Counted from the stretch's first letter, positions 27,512-37,368 are shown. The stretch: DNA of 64,000 nt from Sphingomonas sp. (GCF_017304635.1 NZ_JAFKMA010000006.1:80739-144738), one strand, 5' to 3'. The notes: a model not told the origin generated them from the letters alone. Made by a program: numbers and translations.

Positions 27512-28582
27512 TCAGCCGATCTGGGCGCGGTGGAGCAGTTTCTGGTCGGCGAGCACCAGCGCGACCATCGCTTCGACCACCGGCACGCCGCGAATGCCGA
27601 CACAGGGGTCGTGGCGTCCCTTGGTCCGGATCTCGGTATCGACGCCCTCGCGCGTGATCGTCTCGACCGGGGTCAGGATCGAGCTGGTCGGCTTGAACGC
27701 GACGCGCACCGTCACCGGCTGCCCGGTCGAGATACCGCCGGCGATCCCCCCGGCATGGTTCGACAGGAAACGCGGAGCCCCCTCGTTGCCGCGACGCATC
27801 GCGTCGGCATTCTGCTCGCCGGTCAGCGCGGCGGCGGCGAACCCGTCGCCGATCTCCACGCCCTTGACCGCGTTGATCCCCATGCACGCGTGCGCGAGTT
27901 CGGCATCGAGCTTGGCGTAGAGCGGCGCCCCCCATCCCGCCGGCACGCCGGTCGCCTCGCACGCGATCACCGCGCCGAGCGACGACCCCGCCTTGCGCGC
28001 GCCGTCGACCAAGGCCTCCCAGCGCGCCGCCGCGTGCACGTCCGGACAGAAGAACGGGTTGTTGCCGATCTCCGCCGCGTCGAACCGGGCATAGTCGATC
28101 GCGTCGCCGCCGATCGCCTCGACCCAGGCGATGATCCGCACTTCGGGGACCACGAGGCGCGCGACCGCCCCGGCCGCGACCCGGCTGGCGGTCTCGCGCG
28201 CCGACGAGCGGCCACCACCGCGATAGTCGCGAAAGCCGTATTTGGCGTCATAGGCGTAATCGGCATGACCGGGGCGATAGGCGGCGGCGACCTCCGAATA
28301 ATCCTTCGAACGCTGGTCGACATTCTCGATCATCAAGCTGATCGGCGTGCCGGTCGTCCGCCCCTCGAACACGCCCGACAGGATACGGACTGCGTCCGGC
28401 TCCTGCCGCTGCGTGGTGAAGCGCGATTGTCCCGGCCGCCGCGCATCGAGGAACGGCTGGATGTCGCCTTCGCTCAGCGCAAGCCCCGGCGGGCACCCGT
28501 CGACCACCGCGCCGATCGCCGGCCCATGGCTCTCCCCCCAGGTCGTGAAGCGGAAGACGTGTCCGAAACTGTTGTAGCTCAC
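27512..28582 (-). CDS. aroC: Chorismate synthase
   Basis: AroC converts EPSP to chorismate with reduced FMN. The 356-aa protein begins [33 protein letters not shown] and carries the two other signatures [18 protein letters not shown] and [27 protein letters not shown]. It follows fabI after six bases as the last gene of the leftward block. Confidence 0.97.
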   Translation of the reverse strand: MSYNSFGHVFRFTTWGESHGPAIGAVVDGCPPGLALSEGDIQPFLDARRPGQSRFTTQRQEPDAVRILSGVFEGRTTGTPISLMIENVDQRSKDYSEVAAAYRPGHADYAYDAKYGFRDYRGGGRSSARETASRVAAGAVARLVVPEVRIIAWVEAIGGDAIDYARFDAAEIGNNPFFCPDVHAAARWEALVDGARKAGSSLGAVIACEATGVPAGWGAPLYAKLDAELAHACMGINAVKGVEIGDGFAAAALTGEQNADAMRRGNEGAPRFLSNHAGGIAGGISTGQPVTVRVAFKPTSSILTPVETITREGVDTEIRTKGRHDPCVGIRGVPVVEAMVALVLADQKLLHRAQIG

Positions 28583-28588
28583 CGCGCG

Positions 28589-29392
28589 TCAGGCCAGCGC
28601 AATGTCCGGCGCGTCCTCGGCCTTCATGCCGATGACGTTGTAGCCGGCATCGACGTGATGGATTTCCCCGGTCACGCCTGCCGACAGGTCGCTCAGCATG
28701 TAGAGGCCCGCCCCCCCGACATCCTCGATCGTCACCGTCCGGCGGAGCGGCGCGTTGAGCTCGTTCCATTTGAGGATGTAATTGAAATCGCCGATCCCGC
28801 GCGCCGCCAGCGTCTGAATCGGCCCGGCCGAGATCGCATTTACGCGGATATTGTCTGGTCCCATGTCGACCGCGAGATATTTGACGCTCGTCTCCAGTGC
28901 CGCCTTGGCGACGCCCATCACGTTGTAATGCGGGATGACCTTTTCGGCGCCGTAATAGGTCAGCGTCAGGATCGAGCCGCCGTCCGGCATCATCGCCCGC
29001 GCGCGCTTCGCCACCGCGACCAGGCTGTAGGCCGAGATGTTCATGGTCATCAGGAAATTGTCGAGCGTGGTGTCGTAATAGCGCCCGCGTAGCTGCGTCT
29101 TGTCCGAGAAACCAATCGCGTGGACGACGAAGTCGATCGTCGGCCACGTCGCCTGCAGCTCGGCGAACGCAGCGTCCAGCGCGGCCATGTCGGACACGTC
29201 GCAGTCGATCAGCACGGTCGATCCGAGCTGGTCGGCCAGCGGCTTCACGCGCTTCAGGATGGCCTCGCCCTGATAGCTGAACGCGAGTTCCGCGCCCGCC
29301 TCGCTCAATTTCTTCGCGATCCCCCAGGCCAGCGACTTGTCGTTGGCGAGCCCCATGACGAGCCCGCGCTTGCCCTGCATCAATCCGGTCAC
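28589..29392 (-). CDS. fabI: Enoyl-ACP reductase (NADH), FabI type
   Basis: FabI performs the last reduction of fatty acid elongation. The 267-aa protein has the SDR-like fold with KRGLVMGLANDKSLAWGIAK, the catalytic Tyr/Lys set TLTYYGAEKVIPHYNVMGVAKAALE and SAGPIQTLAARGIGDF. The ATG overlaps the stop of the yihY gene (ATGA), so the two are translationally coupled. Confidence 0.97.
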   Translation of the reverse strand: MTGLMQGKRGLVMGLANDKSLAWGIAKKLSEAGAELAFSYQGEAILKRVKPLADQLGSTVLIDCDVSDMAALDAAFAELQATWPTIDFVVHAIGFSDKTQLRGRYYDTTLDNFLMTMNISAYSLVAVAKRARAMMPDGGSILTLTYYGAEKVIPHYNVMGVAKAALETSVKYLAVDMGPDNIRVNAISAGPIQTLAARGIGDFNYILKWNELNAPLRRTVTIEDVGGAGLYMLSDLSAGVTGEIHHVDAGYNVIGMKAEDAPDIALA

Positions 29393-30333
29393 GTCGCGAC
29401 AGCCTCTTCGTTGGTGGTCGGGGCTTCCCTTACGTCCTCAAGGGGCGTCTCGGCTAGTGCCGCGTTGAGGTGCGCGCCGATCGAGATGCCGAACCCGACG
29501 ATCCAGAAAAACAACAGGGTGATGATGACGCCGGCCAGACTGCCATAGGTCAGGTCATACCCGCCGAGCGCGCCCAGGACGATCGGCAGCAGCGCCGTCG
29601 CCGCGATCCACCAGACGGTCGTGAACAGCGCTCCCGGCCAGAGCGGGCAACCCTGACGGCGATATTTGCCGGGCGTTACCGAGGCGACCAGCATGTAGAG
29701 CGCGCCGAACATGACCAGCGCGGGCACGATCCGCGACACGCCGATCCAGCCGCCGACCTGCTGCGCCCACGGCACCAGATGATAGACGAATTGCTCCGCG
29801 GCGGTCAGCACCCCCTGGATCATGAAAGCGAGCAAGGCTATCACGACGGCGATGACGATCGCCGCCATCGACCGAAGGCGATAGTTCCAGAACGGCTTGT
29901 CGAACGCGAAGCCATAGGCGCGGGCAAAGATGTCGCGGATCGTCTCGACGAAGCTGCCCACGGTCCACAGCGCGACGATCCCGCCGAAGATCAGCAGGCT
30001 GCCCGATCGCGCGGCGAGCACGTCGGTGATCGGCTTGCGCAGGATGTCGGCGACGTTGGGCGGCAGCGTGTAAAGGAAGGAATCGACCGCGCGCACCGCC
30101 TCGTGGCTCTGTCCGACGATCGAGGCGATCGCGGCGGCCAGGATGAAGAACGGGAACACCGTCATCAGCGCGAGGTAGGCGAGGTTGCCCGCATACATGA
30201 AGCCGTTGGTGAAGATGCCGACCGCGACGCGCTTCGTGACGATCCACGCGCGCGTCCAGACCGGCTTGCCGTGTCGCTCGTGATAGCCGCGTCTGGCGCG
30301 AGCTTCGGGCGACAGCGGCGAGGTCTGAGTCAT
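29389..30333 (-). CDS. YihY/BrkB family inner-membrane protein
   Basis: The 314-aa protein has about six membrane segments (FMYAGNLAYLALMTVFPFFILAAAIASI, LLIFGGIVALWTVGSFVETIRDIF, MAAIVIAVVIALLAFMIQG, SRIVPALVMFGALYMLVASVTPG, TVWWIAATALLPIVLGALGGYDLTYGSLAGVIITLLFFWIVGFGISIGAHLNAAL), the YihY/virulence factor BrkB pattern. Old annotations call it RNase BN in error. Function unknown; it is encoded between a DnaJ-class chaperone gene and fabI. Confidence 0.92.
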   Translation of the reverse strand: MTQTSPLSPEARARRGYHERHGKPVWTRAWIVTKRVAVGIFTNGFMYAGNLAYLALMTVFPFFILAAAIASIVGQSHEAVRAVDSFLYTLPPNVADILRKPITDVLAARSGSLLIFGGIVALWTVGSFVETIRDIFARAYGFAFDKPFWNYRLRSMAAIVIAVVIALLAFMIQGVLTAAEQFVYHLVPWAQQVGGWIGVSRIVPALVMFGALYMLVASVTPGKYRRQGCPLWPGALFTTVWWIAATALLPIVLGALGGYDLTYGSLAGVIITLLFFWIVGFGISIGAHLNAALAETPLEDVREAPTTNEEAVAT

Positions 30334-30339
30334 GCAGCG

Positions 30340-31299
30340 TCAGACGCCCATGTTGCCGCGCGGGTTCCTGTCCTTGTCCTGCCAACCCTGCACAAATTCG
30401 ACCAGGGCATCGTCATCGACGGGCAGATCGACCATCAGCGTCACCAGCTGGTCGCCCCTGGCGCCGTTCGGCCCGCCGGACTTCCGGTGGAACCCCTTGC
30501 CCTTGAGGCGCAGGACCTTGCCCGAGCTCGACCCCTTGGGAATGGTCAGCATGACCGCTTTCTCGGCGGTCGGCACCCGCACGCTGCCGCCCAGCACGGC
30601 TTCCGACAGGCTGATCGGCAAATCGAGCCGGATATCGTCGCCGTCGCGGGTGAAGAAGCGGTGCGGCTGGATCTCGATCGTGACGATCGCGTCGCCGGCA
30701 CCGCCCGGGCCGGGCTGGCCCTTGCCCGACAGCCGCATCTGCGTGCCGTTTTCGACGCCGGCGGGCAGCTTCAGGTCGATCGTCTTGCCGTCGCCGAGCG
30801 TGATCCGCTGCGGCGCCAGCGTCGCCGCATCGACGAACGGCACCGCGAGCTTGTAGGCGACATTGGCGCCCTTGGGCTGCTCGCGCCGGCCAAAGCCGCC
30901 CGCGAACCCGCCGCCGCCACGTCCGCGCCCGCCGAACAGCCCTTCGAACAGGTCGCTGAAATCGCCGCCGCCGTTCGGGTCGCCGCCGCGAAACTCGAAC
31001 CCGCCGCCGGGGCCGGCGCGGAAGCCGCCCTGCGGTCCGCCGCCGCCTTGGCCGTAACCGAACGGCATCGCCGGATTGCCGTCGCCGTCGATCTCGCCGC
31101 GGTCGAACCGCGCGCGCTTGTCCTTGTCGTTGAGCAGGTCGTACGCCTGCGTCACTTGGCTGAACTTCTCCGCCGCCTTCGGATTGTCCTTGTTGCGGTC
31201 GGGATGCAGCTCCTTGGCGAGCTTGCGGTACGCTTTCTTGATGTCCGCTTCGCTCGCGCCGCGCGCGACGCCAAGGGTGGAATAAGGATCGGCTGCCAT
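30340..31299 (-). CDS. DnaJ-class co-chaperone (CbpA-like)
   Basis: The 319-aa protein has an N-terminal J domain ([33 protein letters not shown]) with the HPD motif that stimulates DnaK, a Gly/Phe-rich linker (about 85-140), and a C-terminal substrate-binding domain ([48 protein letters not shown]). The zinc-finger region of true DnaJ is absent, which places it with CbpA/DjlA-like class II proteins. First gene of the block with yihY, fabI and aroC. Confidence 0.92.
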   Translation of the reverse strand: MAADPYSTLGVARGASEADIKKAYRKLAKELHPDRNKDNPKAAEKFSQVTQAYDLLNDKDKRARFDRGEIDGDGNPAMPFGYGQGGGGPQGGFRAGPGGGFEFRGGDPNGGGDFSDLFEGLFGGRGRGGGGFAGGFGRREQPKGANVAYKLAVPFVDAATLAPQRITLGDGKTIDLKLPAGVENGTQMRLSGKGQPGPGGAGDAIVTIEIQPHRFFTRDGDDIRLDLPISLSEAVLGGSVRVPTAEKAVMLTIPKGSSSGKVLRLKGKGFHRKSGGPNGARGDQLVTLMVDLPVDDDALVEFVQGWQDKDRNPRGNMGV

Positions 31300-31363
31300 A
31301 CGGGGACGCTATGTGGGGGAAGTGCGGCCGTTGCGCAATTGGTCAGCCCATACCCCGTTCTAT

Positions 31364-31392
31364 CGTCATCCTCGCGAAAGCGGGGATGACGG
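31364..31392. repeat. Single REP hairpin of the GCGAAAGC type
   Basis: CGTCATCCTCGCGAAAGCGGGGATGACGG forms one near-perfect hairpin between ligD and the dnaJ-like gene. It is half of the paired unit at 21531 and 33213 and, in this place, may end ligD transcription. Confidence 0.75.
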
Positions 31393-31412
31393 TGGAATTG
31401 GATGGCCCGGGG

Positions 31413-33950
31413 TCAAAGGTCCGGCAGCACCTGCCGCGCGACGCCCCAGCCGGCCAGGTCATTGCCCGACGCGCGCTCCAGCAACGCCGCCTGGTCGCCG
31501 ACATGCCATTGGGCGGCGGTGTCGATGTCCGCCAGCTCGACCCAGGTCACCGGCACCGCGACCGGCGCACCCGCCCGGGCGCGCGCGGTATACGGCATCA
31601 CCGCGGTCGAGCCGCGCTGGTTGCGCAGCCAATCGAGGAAGATCTTCCCCTTGCGCTTCGCCTTGCTCATCGTCGCGGTGAAGCGGTCGGGCTCGGCCTG
31701 CGCCAGCGCGACGCAGAAGCGATCGGCGAAATCCTTGACCGCGGGCCATTCCGCCTGCGGCGTCAGCGGCACGACGACATGGACGCCCTTGCCGCCCGAC
31801 AGCATCGCGAAGCTGACCAGACCGATCTCGGCCAGATGCGCCTTCAGGTCGGCCGCCGCCTGCTTGACGGCGTCGAAGCCCAGCCCTTCGTCGGGATCGA
31901 GGTCGAACACCATGCGATCGGGCTTCTCGACATCGCCGATCGACGAGCCCCAGCCATGGAACTCGATCGTCCCCATCTGCACGCAAGTCAGCAGGCCGTC
32001 GGCGTCCTCGACATAGAGATAGGGCTCGACCGAGCCGTCCTTCTCCGTGATGTCGACATGCCTGACGTGATCGCCGAACGATCCGGCATCGTGCTTCTGG
32101 AAGAAGCAATGCTTGCCGCGCCCTTGCGGGCAACGCACCAGGCTGATCGGGCGATTGGCGGCGAACGGCAGGATCACCGGGGCCATCGCGTCGTAATAGG
32201 CGGCGAGATCGCCCTTCGTGACGGGCGAGTCGGGAAAGATCAGCCGGTCGGGATGCGTGATCGTGACGTTCGACGTCGTGGGCCCGGGCGCGGGCTTCGC
32301 TTTCTCCTCGACCACCTCGCCGGCCTCCTTGTCGCCGCGCAGCCCCAGAAAGCTCGGATGGCGCAGCACGCCATCGGGCGTAACTTCGGTGAACGCGATC
32401 TCGGCGACCAGTTTCGGGCTGACCCATTGCGCGCCGCGCACCGCCGCGCGTGGCGCCTCGACGGTCGGCGTCTTGCGCGCGAGCCGGTCGAGTTTCGCGC
32501 GCAGCTCGTTCATCGAAGCGACGGTGAACCCGGTGCCGACCTTGCCGGCGTAGCGCAGCGTGCCGCCCTCGTTCACGCCGAGCAGCAGTGCGCGAAACCC
32601 GCGCGACTTGTCGCTTTTGGTCCAGCCGACGATGACGAATTCCTGGCGGTGGAGGCATTTGACCTTCACCCAGTTCTGCGTGCGCTTGCCGACATAGCGC
32701 GCGTCGGCGCGCTTGCTGACGATGCCCTCATACCCCTCGCGGCACATCGCCGCGAACAGCTTCTCGCCCTCGCCGACGATGTGCTCGGCGAATTGCAGGC
32801 GCGGATCGGCTCCGTCGAGCAGCGGGCGGAGGCGCTCCTTGCGCTGGACGTTGGGCAGGTCGACGAGCGCCTCACCGTCGAGGTCGAGCAGGTCGAACGC
32901 GAACAGCGTCATGTCGCCGCCGCTCGAGATCGCGTCCTTCAGCGTCGAGAAATCGGGGCGACCGTCCTTGAACGCGACGATCTCGCCGTCGATCAGCGCG
33001 CGCTCGACCGGCAGGGTCGCGGCGGCCTCGGCAATGCCGGGAAACTTGGCGGTCCAGTCGAGGCCGTTGCGGGTATAGACCTTCGCCTTGCCGCCGCCGA
33101 TCGCGACGAGCGCGCGATAGCCGTCATACTTGACCTCGTGGATCCAGCCGCTGCCGGTCGGGACACTGTCGACGAGGGTGCAGAGCTGGGGTTCGTGGAA
33201 CTTGGGCAATTTACCGTCACCCCCGCGCAAGCGGGGGCCCATCTCCCGTGCTTTACCCCCATCACTCCCGTCGTTTTTCTGGATGGCAGAGGAGATGGGT
33301 CCCCGCTTTCGCGGGGATGACGGCTGTTGGCTGGCCGCCGCGCGCAGCTTCTTCCAGCTCGCCAGCTCCTTCGCCTTCTTGCCCGTCGCGATCGCCGCCA
33401 TCGTGCGGCCGGTCTTCACGCTGGTCACCGCGCCGTCGACGAGATCGTCCGATCCGCCCGCATATTCGTCCGCGATCTTGCGCAGCAGCCAGTTGGCGCG
33501 CCGCTCCTTGGTGTTGCGCGGCTTCAGCCGGATCAGCAGCCATTCGCCCTTCATCCGCTCGCCATGGACGATGAAGTGCAGGTGGCCGTCCTTGAGATCG
33601 TCCGCGGACTTGCCCGGGATCGGCTCCCACCAGCCGTCGTCCCACAGCATGACCGTGCCGCCGCCATATTCGCCGGCCGGGATCGTCCCCTCGAAGTCGG
33701 AATAGCTGAGCGGGTGATCCTCGGTCTGCACCGCCAGCCGTTTGTCGTCGGGGTTGAGGCTGGGCCCACGCGTCACCGCCCAGCTCTTCATCACGCCGCC
33801 GACCTGTAGCCGCAAATCCCAATGCAGCCGCGTCGCGTCGTGCTTCTGCACCATGAAGCGGTTGCCCGTCGTCGGCCCCGCTTCGCCGCGCGGCTCCGCG
33901 GTCTTCGCGAAATCGCGCTTGGCGTTGTAGGTGGCGAGGGGATCGACCAT
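31413..33950 (-). CDS. ligD: DNA ligase D (phosphoesterase-ligase-polymerase)
   Basis: LigD repairs double-strand breaks with Ku. The 845-aa protein has all three modules: 3'-phosphoesterase (about 25-165; HDATRLHWDLRLQ, DHPLSYSDFEGTIPAGEYGGGTV), ATP-dependent ligase with nucleotidyl Lys274 in HEVKYDGYR and motif KRADARYVGKRTQNWVKVKC, and the primase-like polymerase (about 555-845; LVRCPQGRGKHCFFQKHD, DLDPDEG, LSGGKGVHVVVPL). Residues 209-248, between the first two modules, are encoded by a palindromic repeat in frame. The order PE-Lig-Pol matches the Pseudomonas type set but not the Mycobacterium order. Confidence 0.95.
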   Translation of the reverse strand: MVDPLATYNAKRDFAKTAEPRGEAGPTTGNRFMVQKHDATRLHWDLRLQVGGVMKSWAVTRGPSLNPDDKRLAVQTEDHPLSYSDFEGTIPAGEYGGGTVMLWDDGWWEPIPGKSADDLKDGHLHFIVHGERMKGEWLLIRLKPRNTKERRANWLLRKIADEYAGGSDDLVDGAVTSVKTGRTMAAIATGKKAKELASWKKLRAAASQQPSSPRKRGPISSAIQKNDGSDGGKAREMGPRLRGGDGKLPKFHEPQLCTLVDSVPTGSGWIHEVKYDGYRALVAIGGGKAKVYTRNGLDWTAKFPGIAEAAATLPVERALIDGEIVAFKDGRPDFSTLKDAISSGGDMTLFAFDLLDLDGEALVDLPNVQRKERLRPLLDGADPRLQFAEHIVGEGEKLFAAMCREGYEGIVSKRADARYVGKRTQNWVKVKCLHRQEFVIVGWTKSDKSRGFRALLLGVNEGGTLRYAGKVGTGFTVASMNELRAKLDRLARKTPTVEAPRAAVRGAQWVSPKLVAEIAFTEVTPDGVLRHPSFLGLRGDKEAGEVVEEKAKPAPGPTTSNVTITHPDRLIFPDSPVTKGDLAAYYDAMAPVILPFAANRPISLVRCPQGRGKHCFFQKHDAGSFGDHVRHVDITEKDGSVEPYLYVEDADGLLTCVQMGTIEFHGWGSSIGDVEKPDRMVFDLDPDEGLGFDAVKQAAADLKAHLAEIGLVSFAMLSGGKGVHVVVPLTPQAEWPAVKDFADRFCVALAQAEPDRFTATMSKAKRKGKIFLDWLRNQRGSTAVMPYTARARAGAPVAVPVTWVELADIDTAAQWHVGDQAALLERASGNDLAGWGVARQVLPDL
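33213..33323. repeat. REP-like paired palindrome inside the ligD reading frame
   Basis: The element starts CCGTCACCCCCGCGCAAGCGGGGG and ends GTCCCCGCTTTCGCGGGGATGACGG, with the GAGATGGG/CCCATCTC inner arms seen in the serC-serA copy. It is translated without a stop as part of LigD, giving a basic linker with PRKRGP and PRLRGG. Confidence 0.88.
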
Positions 33951-33952
33951 CA

Positions 33953-34039
33953 GCCGTCGCCCCGGCGCAGGCCGGGGCCGCTGTGTTTCGACGCCCCGGC
34001 AGGGGCCGCCGGCGGCCCCGGCCTGCGCCGCGGCGACGG
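33953..34039. repeat. REP-like palindromes between ku and ligD
   Basis: CCCCGGCGCAGGCCGGGG and CCCCGGCCTGCGCCG face each other around GCCCCGGCAGGGGCC, inside GCCGTCG/CGACGG outer ends. It is transcribed if ku and ligD form an operon. Confidence 0.75.
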
Positions 34040-34046
34040 TTTGACC

Positions 34047-34925
34047 TCAAGCACGCTTCTTCGCCGCAGGTTTGCGGTGCGCCGGCTTCTTCGTCGCGGC
34101 CGTCGCCGTCTTCGAGACAGTCTTCGCGGCCGGCTTCTCGATCGATTTCTTCAGCGCCGCCATCAGGTCGACGACGTTCGATCCCGTCCGCCCGGTGCCC
34201 TCGTCGTCCTTGTCCTCGATGATCTTGCGGTTGGTCTTCTGCTTGGCCTTGCGCGCGATCAGGTCCTTCAGCGCATCGACATAGCGGTCGTGGAACTCCT
34301 TCGGATCGAACGCCGCGGTCTTCTTGTCGATCAGCGTCGTCGCCAGATCGAGCAGGTCCTCGTCGGGCTTGCTGTCGGGGATGTCGTGGAAATAGCCCTG
34401 CGCCTTGTTGACCTCGTCGGCGTAGCGCAGCGTCTCCAGCACCATGCCGCGCCCGCACGGTTTCAGGCTGACGACATATTCGCGCCCGCGCATCGCCAGC
34501 TGCCCCAGCCCGACCTTCTTCGACCGACGCAACGCCTCGCGCAGCACGATGAACGCTTCCTCGGCCAGATCGTCGGCGGGGACGACGAAATAGGGGCGTT
34601 CGTAATAGAGCACGTCGATCTCGCTCGCGTCGACGAACTGGGTCAGTTCCAGCGTCTTCTTCGATTCGAGCTTCACCGCGTCGATCTCGTCCTGGTCGAG
34701 CAGGACGTACTCGCCCTTCTCATACTCGAACCCCTTCACGATCTCGTCGGTATCGACCGGGCCGAGGCCGGGCACGACCTTCTCGTACTTGACGCGCTTG
34801 CCGCTGGGTTCGTGGACCTGATGGAACGCGACTTGCGCGCCGGACTTGGTCGCGGTGTAGATTTCGACCGGGATCGACACCAGCGCCAGCCGGATCTGTC
34901 CCTGCCAATAGGCGCGCGCGGCCAT
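34047..34925 (-). CDS. ku: Ku protein
   Basis: Ku binds DNA ends and recruits LigD in bacterial non-homologous end joining. The 292-aa protein begins MAARAYWQGQIRLALVSIPVEIYTATKS and has the ring-forming core FHQVHEPSGKRVKYEKVVPG, KGFEYEKGEYVLLDQDEI, YYERPYFVVPADDLAEEAFIVLREAL. The C-terminal end is Lys/Ala-rich (KPAAKTVSKTATAATKKPAHRKPAAKKRA), a basic tail known to aid DNA binding in some Ku proteins. The ATG at 34925 fits the family; the frame is open far upstream without family sequence. Confidence 0.96.
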   Translation of the reverse strand: MAARAYWQGQIRLALVSIPVEIYTATKSGAQVAFHQVHEPSGKRVKYEKVVPGLGPVDTDEIVKGFEYEKGEYVLLDQDEIDAVKLESKKTLELTQFVDASEIDVLYYERPYFVVPADDLAEEAFIVLREALRRSKKVGLGQLAMRGREYVVSLKPCGRGMVLETLRYADEVNKAQGYFHDIPDSKPDEDLLDLATTLIDKKTAAFDPKEFHDRYVDALKDLIARKAKQKTNRKIIEDKDDEGTGRTGSNVVDLMAALKKSIEKPAAKTVSKTATAATKKPAHRKPAAKKRA

Positions 34926-35030
34926 GCGATCGTTTCCTTCACGTTGCGGAACCGATTCAATTCGCAAGGAAAAGACTCGTTCCCACAGGCCGGGGTGACG
35001 CCGCCCGTCGGCGCGGGTAAAGCGCCCGCC

Positions 35031-35612
35031 ATGGCCACCGATCCCTTCGCCCTGTTCGATGCCTGGTTCGCCGACGCCCGGGCGCGCGAGCCCAACGATC
35101 CCAACGCGATGGCGCTGGCGACGGTGGACGCGCGCGGTCGGCCGTCGGTGCGGATGGTGCTGTTGAAGGGGCACGGGCCGGACGGCTTCGTGTTCTACAC
35201 CAATCGGGAAAGCCGCAAGGCCGACGACATCGCGGCCAATCAACAGGCCGCCTTGCTGTTCCACTGGAAGTCGCTCCGCCGTCAGGTCCGCATCGAAGGC
35301 TCGCTCGCCCTCGCCAGCGATGCCGAGTCCGACGCCTATTTCGCCAGCCGCGGTCGCGACTCGCAGCTCGGCGCCTGGGCGTCCGACCAGTCGCGCCCGC
35401 TGATCGACCGCGCGACGTTCGAGGCGCGCTTCGCGGAGATGCAGGCGCGATTCGACGGGCAGGACGTGCCGCGCCCGCCACATTGGGGCGGCTATCGCCT
35501 GACGCCCGACCATATCGAATTCTGGCAGGACCGCGCGCATCGCCTGCACGAACGCCGCGCGTTCGACCGCGCGATCGGCGAGGCGTGGACCGAGGGACTG
35601 TTATACCCATGA
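35031..35612 (+). CDS. pdxH: Pyridoxamine 5'-phosphate oxidase
   Basis: PdxH makes pyridoxal phosphate with FMN. The 193-aa protein shows DPNAMALATVDARGRPSVRMVLLKG, FVFYTNRESRKADDI, AALLFHWKSLRRQVRIEG, SRGRDSQLGAWASDQS and the C-terminal signature PPHWGGYRLTPDHIEFWQDRAHRLHER. The ATG at 35031 is the start that gives the family length. The stop overlaps the next gene. Confidence 0.95.
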   Translation: MATDPFALFDAWFADARAREPNDPNAMALATVDARGRPSVRMVLLKGHGPDGFVFYTNRESRKADDIAANQQAALLFHWKSLRRQVRIEGSLALASDAESDAYFASRGRDSQLGAWASDQSRPLIDRATFEARFAEMQARFDGQDVPRPPHWGGYRLTPDHIEFWQDRAHRLHERRAFDRAIGEAWTEGLLYP

Positions 35613-36559
35613 TGACCGAAAGCGAACGCCGTCGGATCATCCCCTATGCCGTGCGCGCCGCGCTGGCGAGCGTGGGGATGGCGTGCGCGCTGATCGCGCT
35701 GAAGGGCTATGCCGCGTGGAGCACCGGATCGGTCGCGATGCTCGGCAGCCTCGCCGATTCGGGGCTCGACCTGCTCGCCAGCCTGGTCACTTTGTACGGC
35801 GTCAAGCTCGCCGCCGAGCCGGCCGATCACGACCACCGCTTCGGCCACGGCAAGGCGGAGGCGCTGGCGGCGTTGTTCCAGGTCGTGCTCATTTCCGTGT
35901 CGGCGGTCGGCATCGCCTGGCGCGCGATCGCCGCGCTGGGCAGCGATGCGCCGACGCAGGACGCGGAGTTCGGCATCGGCGTGTCGATCGCCGCGATCCT
36001 GGCGACGTTGGTCCTGCTCGCGTACCAGCGCAGCGTCATCCGCAAGACCGGGTCGGTCGCGATCATGGCGGACAACGTCCATTACCAGTCGGACGTGCTG
36101 CTCAACGGATCGGTGATCGCGGCGCTGGCGATCGACCAGTTTCTCGGCTGGCACCGCGCCGACCCGCTGTTCGGCATCGCGATCGCCGCGTGGCTGGCCT
36201 GGGGCGCGTTCCAGGCGTCGAGCCATGCGATCGACATGCTGATGGACAAGGAATGGCCCGAGGAACAGCGCGCGGCCTTCATCGAGGTTGCCGCGCGCCA
36301 GCCCGGCATCCGCGGCATCCACGATTTCCGCACGCGTCGTTCGGGCAGTCACGACTTCGCGCAGTTCCACATGGAAGTCGCGTCCGACATCACCGTGCGC
36401 GAGGCGCATAACGTGGTCGAAGGCGTCGAACGCGCGCTGCACAAGGCGTTCCCCAAGGTCGAGGTGCTGATCCACCTCGATCCCGAAGGCCATGTCGATA
36501 CTGACAATCCGCTGGTCGAGGCCGACGTGACGCCGCACTGGTTCGGCAAGCGAGTCTAA
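35609..36559 (+). CDS. Cation diffusion facilitator (FieF-like) transporter
   Basis: The 316-aa inner-membrane protein exports divalent metal ions such as Zn, Fe or Mn in exchange for protons. It has about six helices with the metal-site motifs LGSLADSGLDLLASLV (TM2) and MADNVHYQSDVLLNGSVI (TM5, H-x3-D), the loop HDHRFGHGKAEALAAL, and a cytoplasmic C-terminal domain (about 210-300). The ATG overlaps the pdxH stop (ATGA), implying coupling. The metal is not decided by sequence. Confidence 0.92.
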   Translation: MMTESERRRIIPYAVRAALASVGMACALIALKGYAAWSTGSVAMLGSLADSGLDLLASLVTLYGVKLAAEPADHDHRFGHGKAEALAALFQVVLISVSAVGIAWRAIAALGSDAPTQDAEFGIGVSIAAILATLVLLAYQRSVIRKTGSVAIMADNVHYQSDVLLNGSVIAALAIDQFLGWHRADPLFGIAIAAWLAWGAFQASSHAIDMLMDKEWPEEQRAAFIEVAARQPGIRGIHDFRTRRSGSHDFAQFHMEVASDITVREAHNVVEGVERALHKAFPKVEVLIHLDPEGHVDTDNPLVEADVTPHWFGKRV

Positions 36560-36570
36560 GGGGAGCTGTG

Positions 36571-37368
36571 ATGCGCCTACCGTTCGCCCAGATCGACGCG
36601 TTCGCGCGGGCGCCGTTCGAAGGGAATCCGGCGGCGGTGATGCCGCTCGACGCATGGCTCGACGATGCCGTGCTCCAGGCGATCGCGGCGGAGAACAACC
36701 TGAGCGAGACCGCGTTCCTGCTCGCCGCTGAAGATAACGACGCCGACTTCGACCTACGCTGGTTCACGCCGACCAGCGAAGTCGTGCTGTGCGGCCATGC
36801 CACGCTGGCGAGCGGTCATTTCGTCCTGTCCGCCACGCCCGACATGGACCGCGTGCGGTTTCGCACGCGCAAGGCGGGGATGCTCGACGTCGCGCGCGCC
36901 GGCGCCGGCTACGAGCTGTCGCTGCCGGCCTGGGGGCCGAGCCCGAAGCCGTTGCCGGCGATCGTCACCGCACTCGGCCTCGACGGCGCGAAGGAGACGT
37001 TGTGGCACGAACATCGCTACGGCCTGATCGTGCTCGACAGCGCGGCGCAGGTGCTGGCGCTCGATCCAGACTATCGCGCACTGGCGCGCGAGGGCGACGT
37101 CCTGACCATCGTCACCGCGCCGGGCGGGGAGACCGACATCGTCAGCCGCGTGTTCGCGCCGGGAGCGGGGATCGACGAGGATCCGGTGACGGGGTCCGCG
37201 CACGCGGTGATGGTCCCCTACTGGGCGAAGCGGCTCGGCCGCGACACGATGACCGCGTTCCAGGCGAGCAGGCGCGGCGGGCACCTGACGTGCCGGCTCG
37301 ACGGCGACCGTGTCGTACTGGGCGGGACCTGCGTGACGGTGATCGAGGGGACGTTCCTGCTCGGCTAA
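36571..37368 (+). CDS. PhzF family epimerase/isomerase
   Basis: The 265-aa protein has the PhzF fold related to DapF: MRLPFAQIDAFARAPFEGNPAAVMPLD, NNLSETAFLL with the catalytic Glu, LRWFTPTSEVVLCGHATLASGHFV, and the second half signature SRVFAPGAGIDEDPVTGSAHAVMVPYWAKRLG. Phenazine genes are absent, so the true substrate is unknown. GGGGAG upstream favours the ATG at 36571 over the GTG one codon before. It follows the CDF gene after 11 bases. Confidence 0.9.
   Translation: MRLPFAQIDAFARAPFEGNPAAVMPLDAWLDDAVLQAIAAENNLSETAFLLAAEDNDADFDLRWFTPTSEVVLCGHATLASGHFVLSATPDMDRVRFRTRKAGMLDVARAGAGYELSLPAWGPSPKPLPAIVTALGLDGAKETLWHEHRYGLIVLDSAAQVLALDPDYRALAREGDVLTIVTAPGGETDIVSRVFAPGAGIDEDPVTGSAHAVMVPYWAKRLGRDTMTAFQASRRGGHLTCRLDGDRVVLGGTCVTVIEGTFLLG

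Noticed and set aside
36571-37368. Phenazine biosynthesis gene
   Set aside because: Only the PhzF-like fold is present and no other phz gene is nearby, so a phenazine role is not supported.
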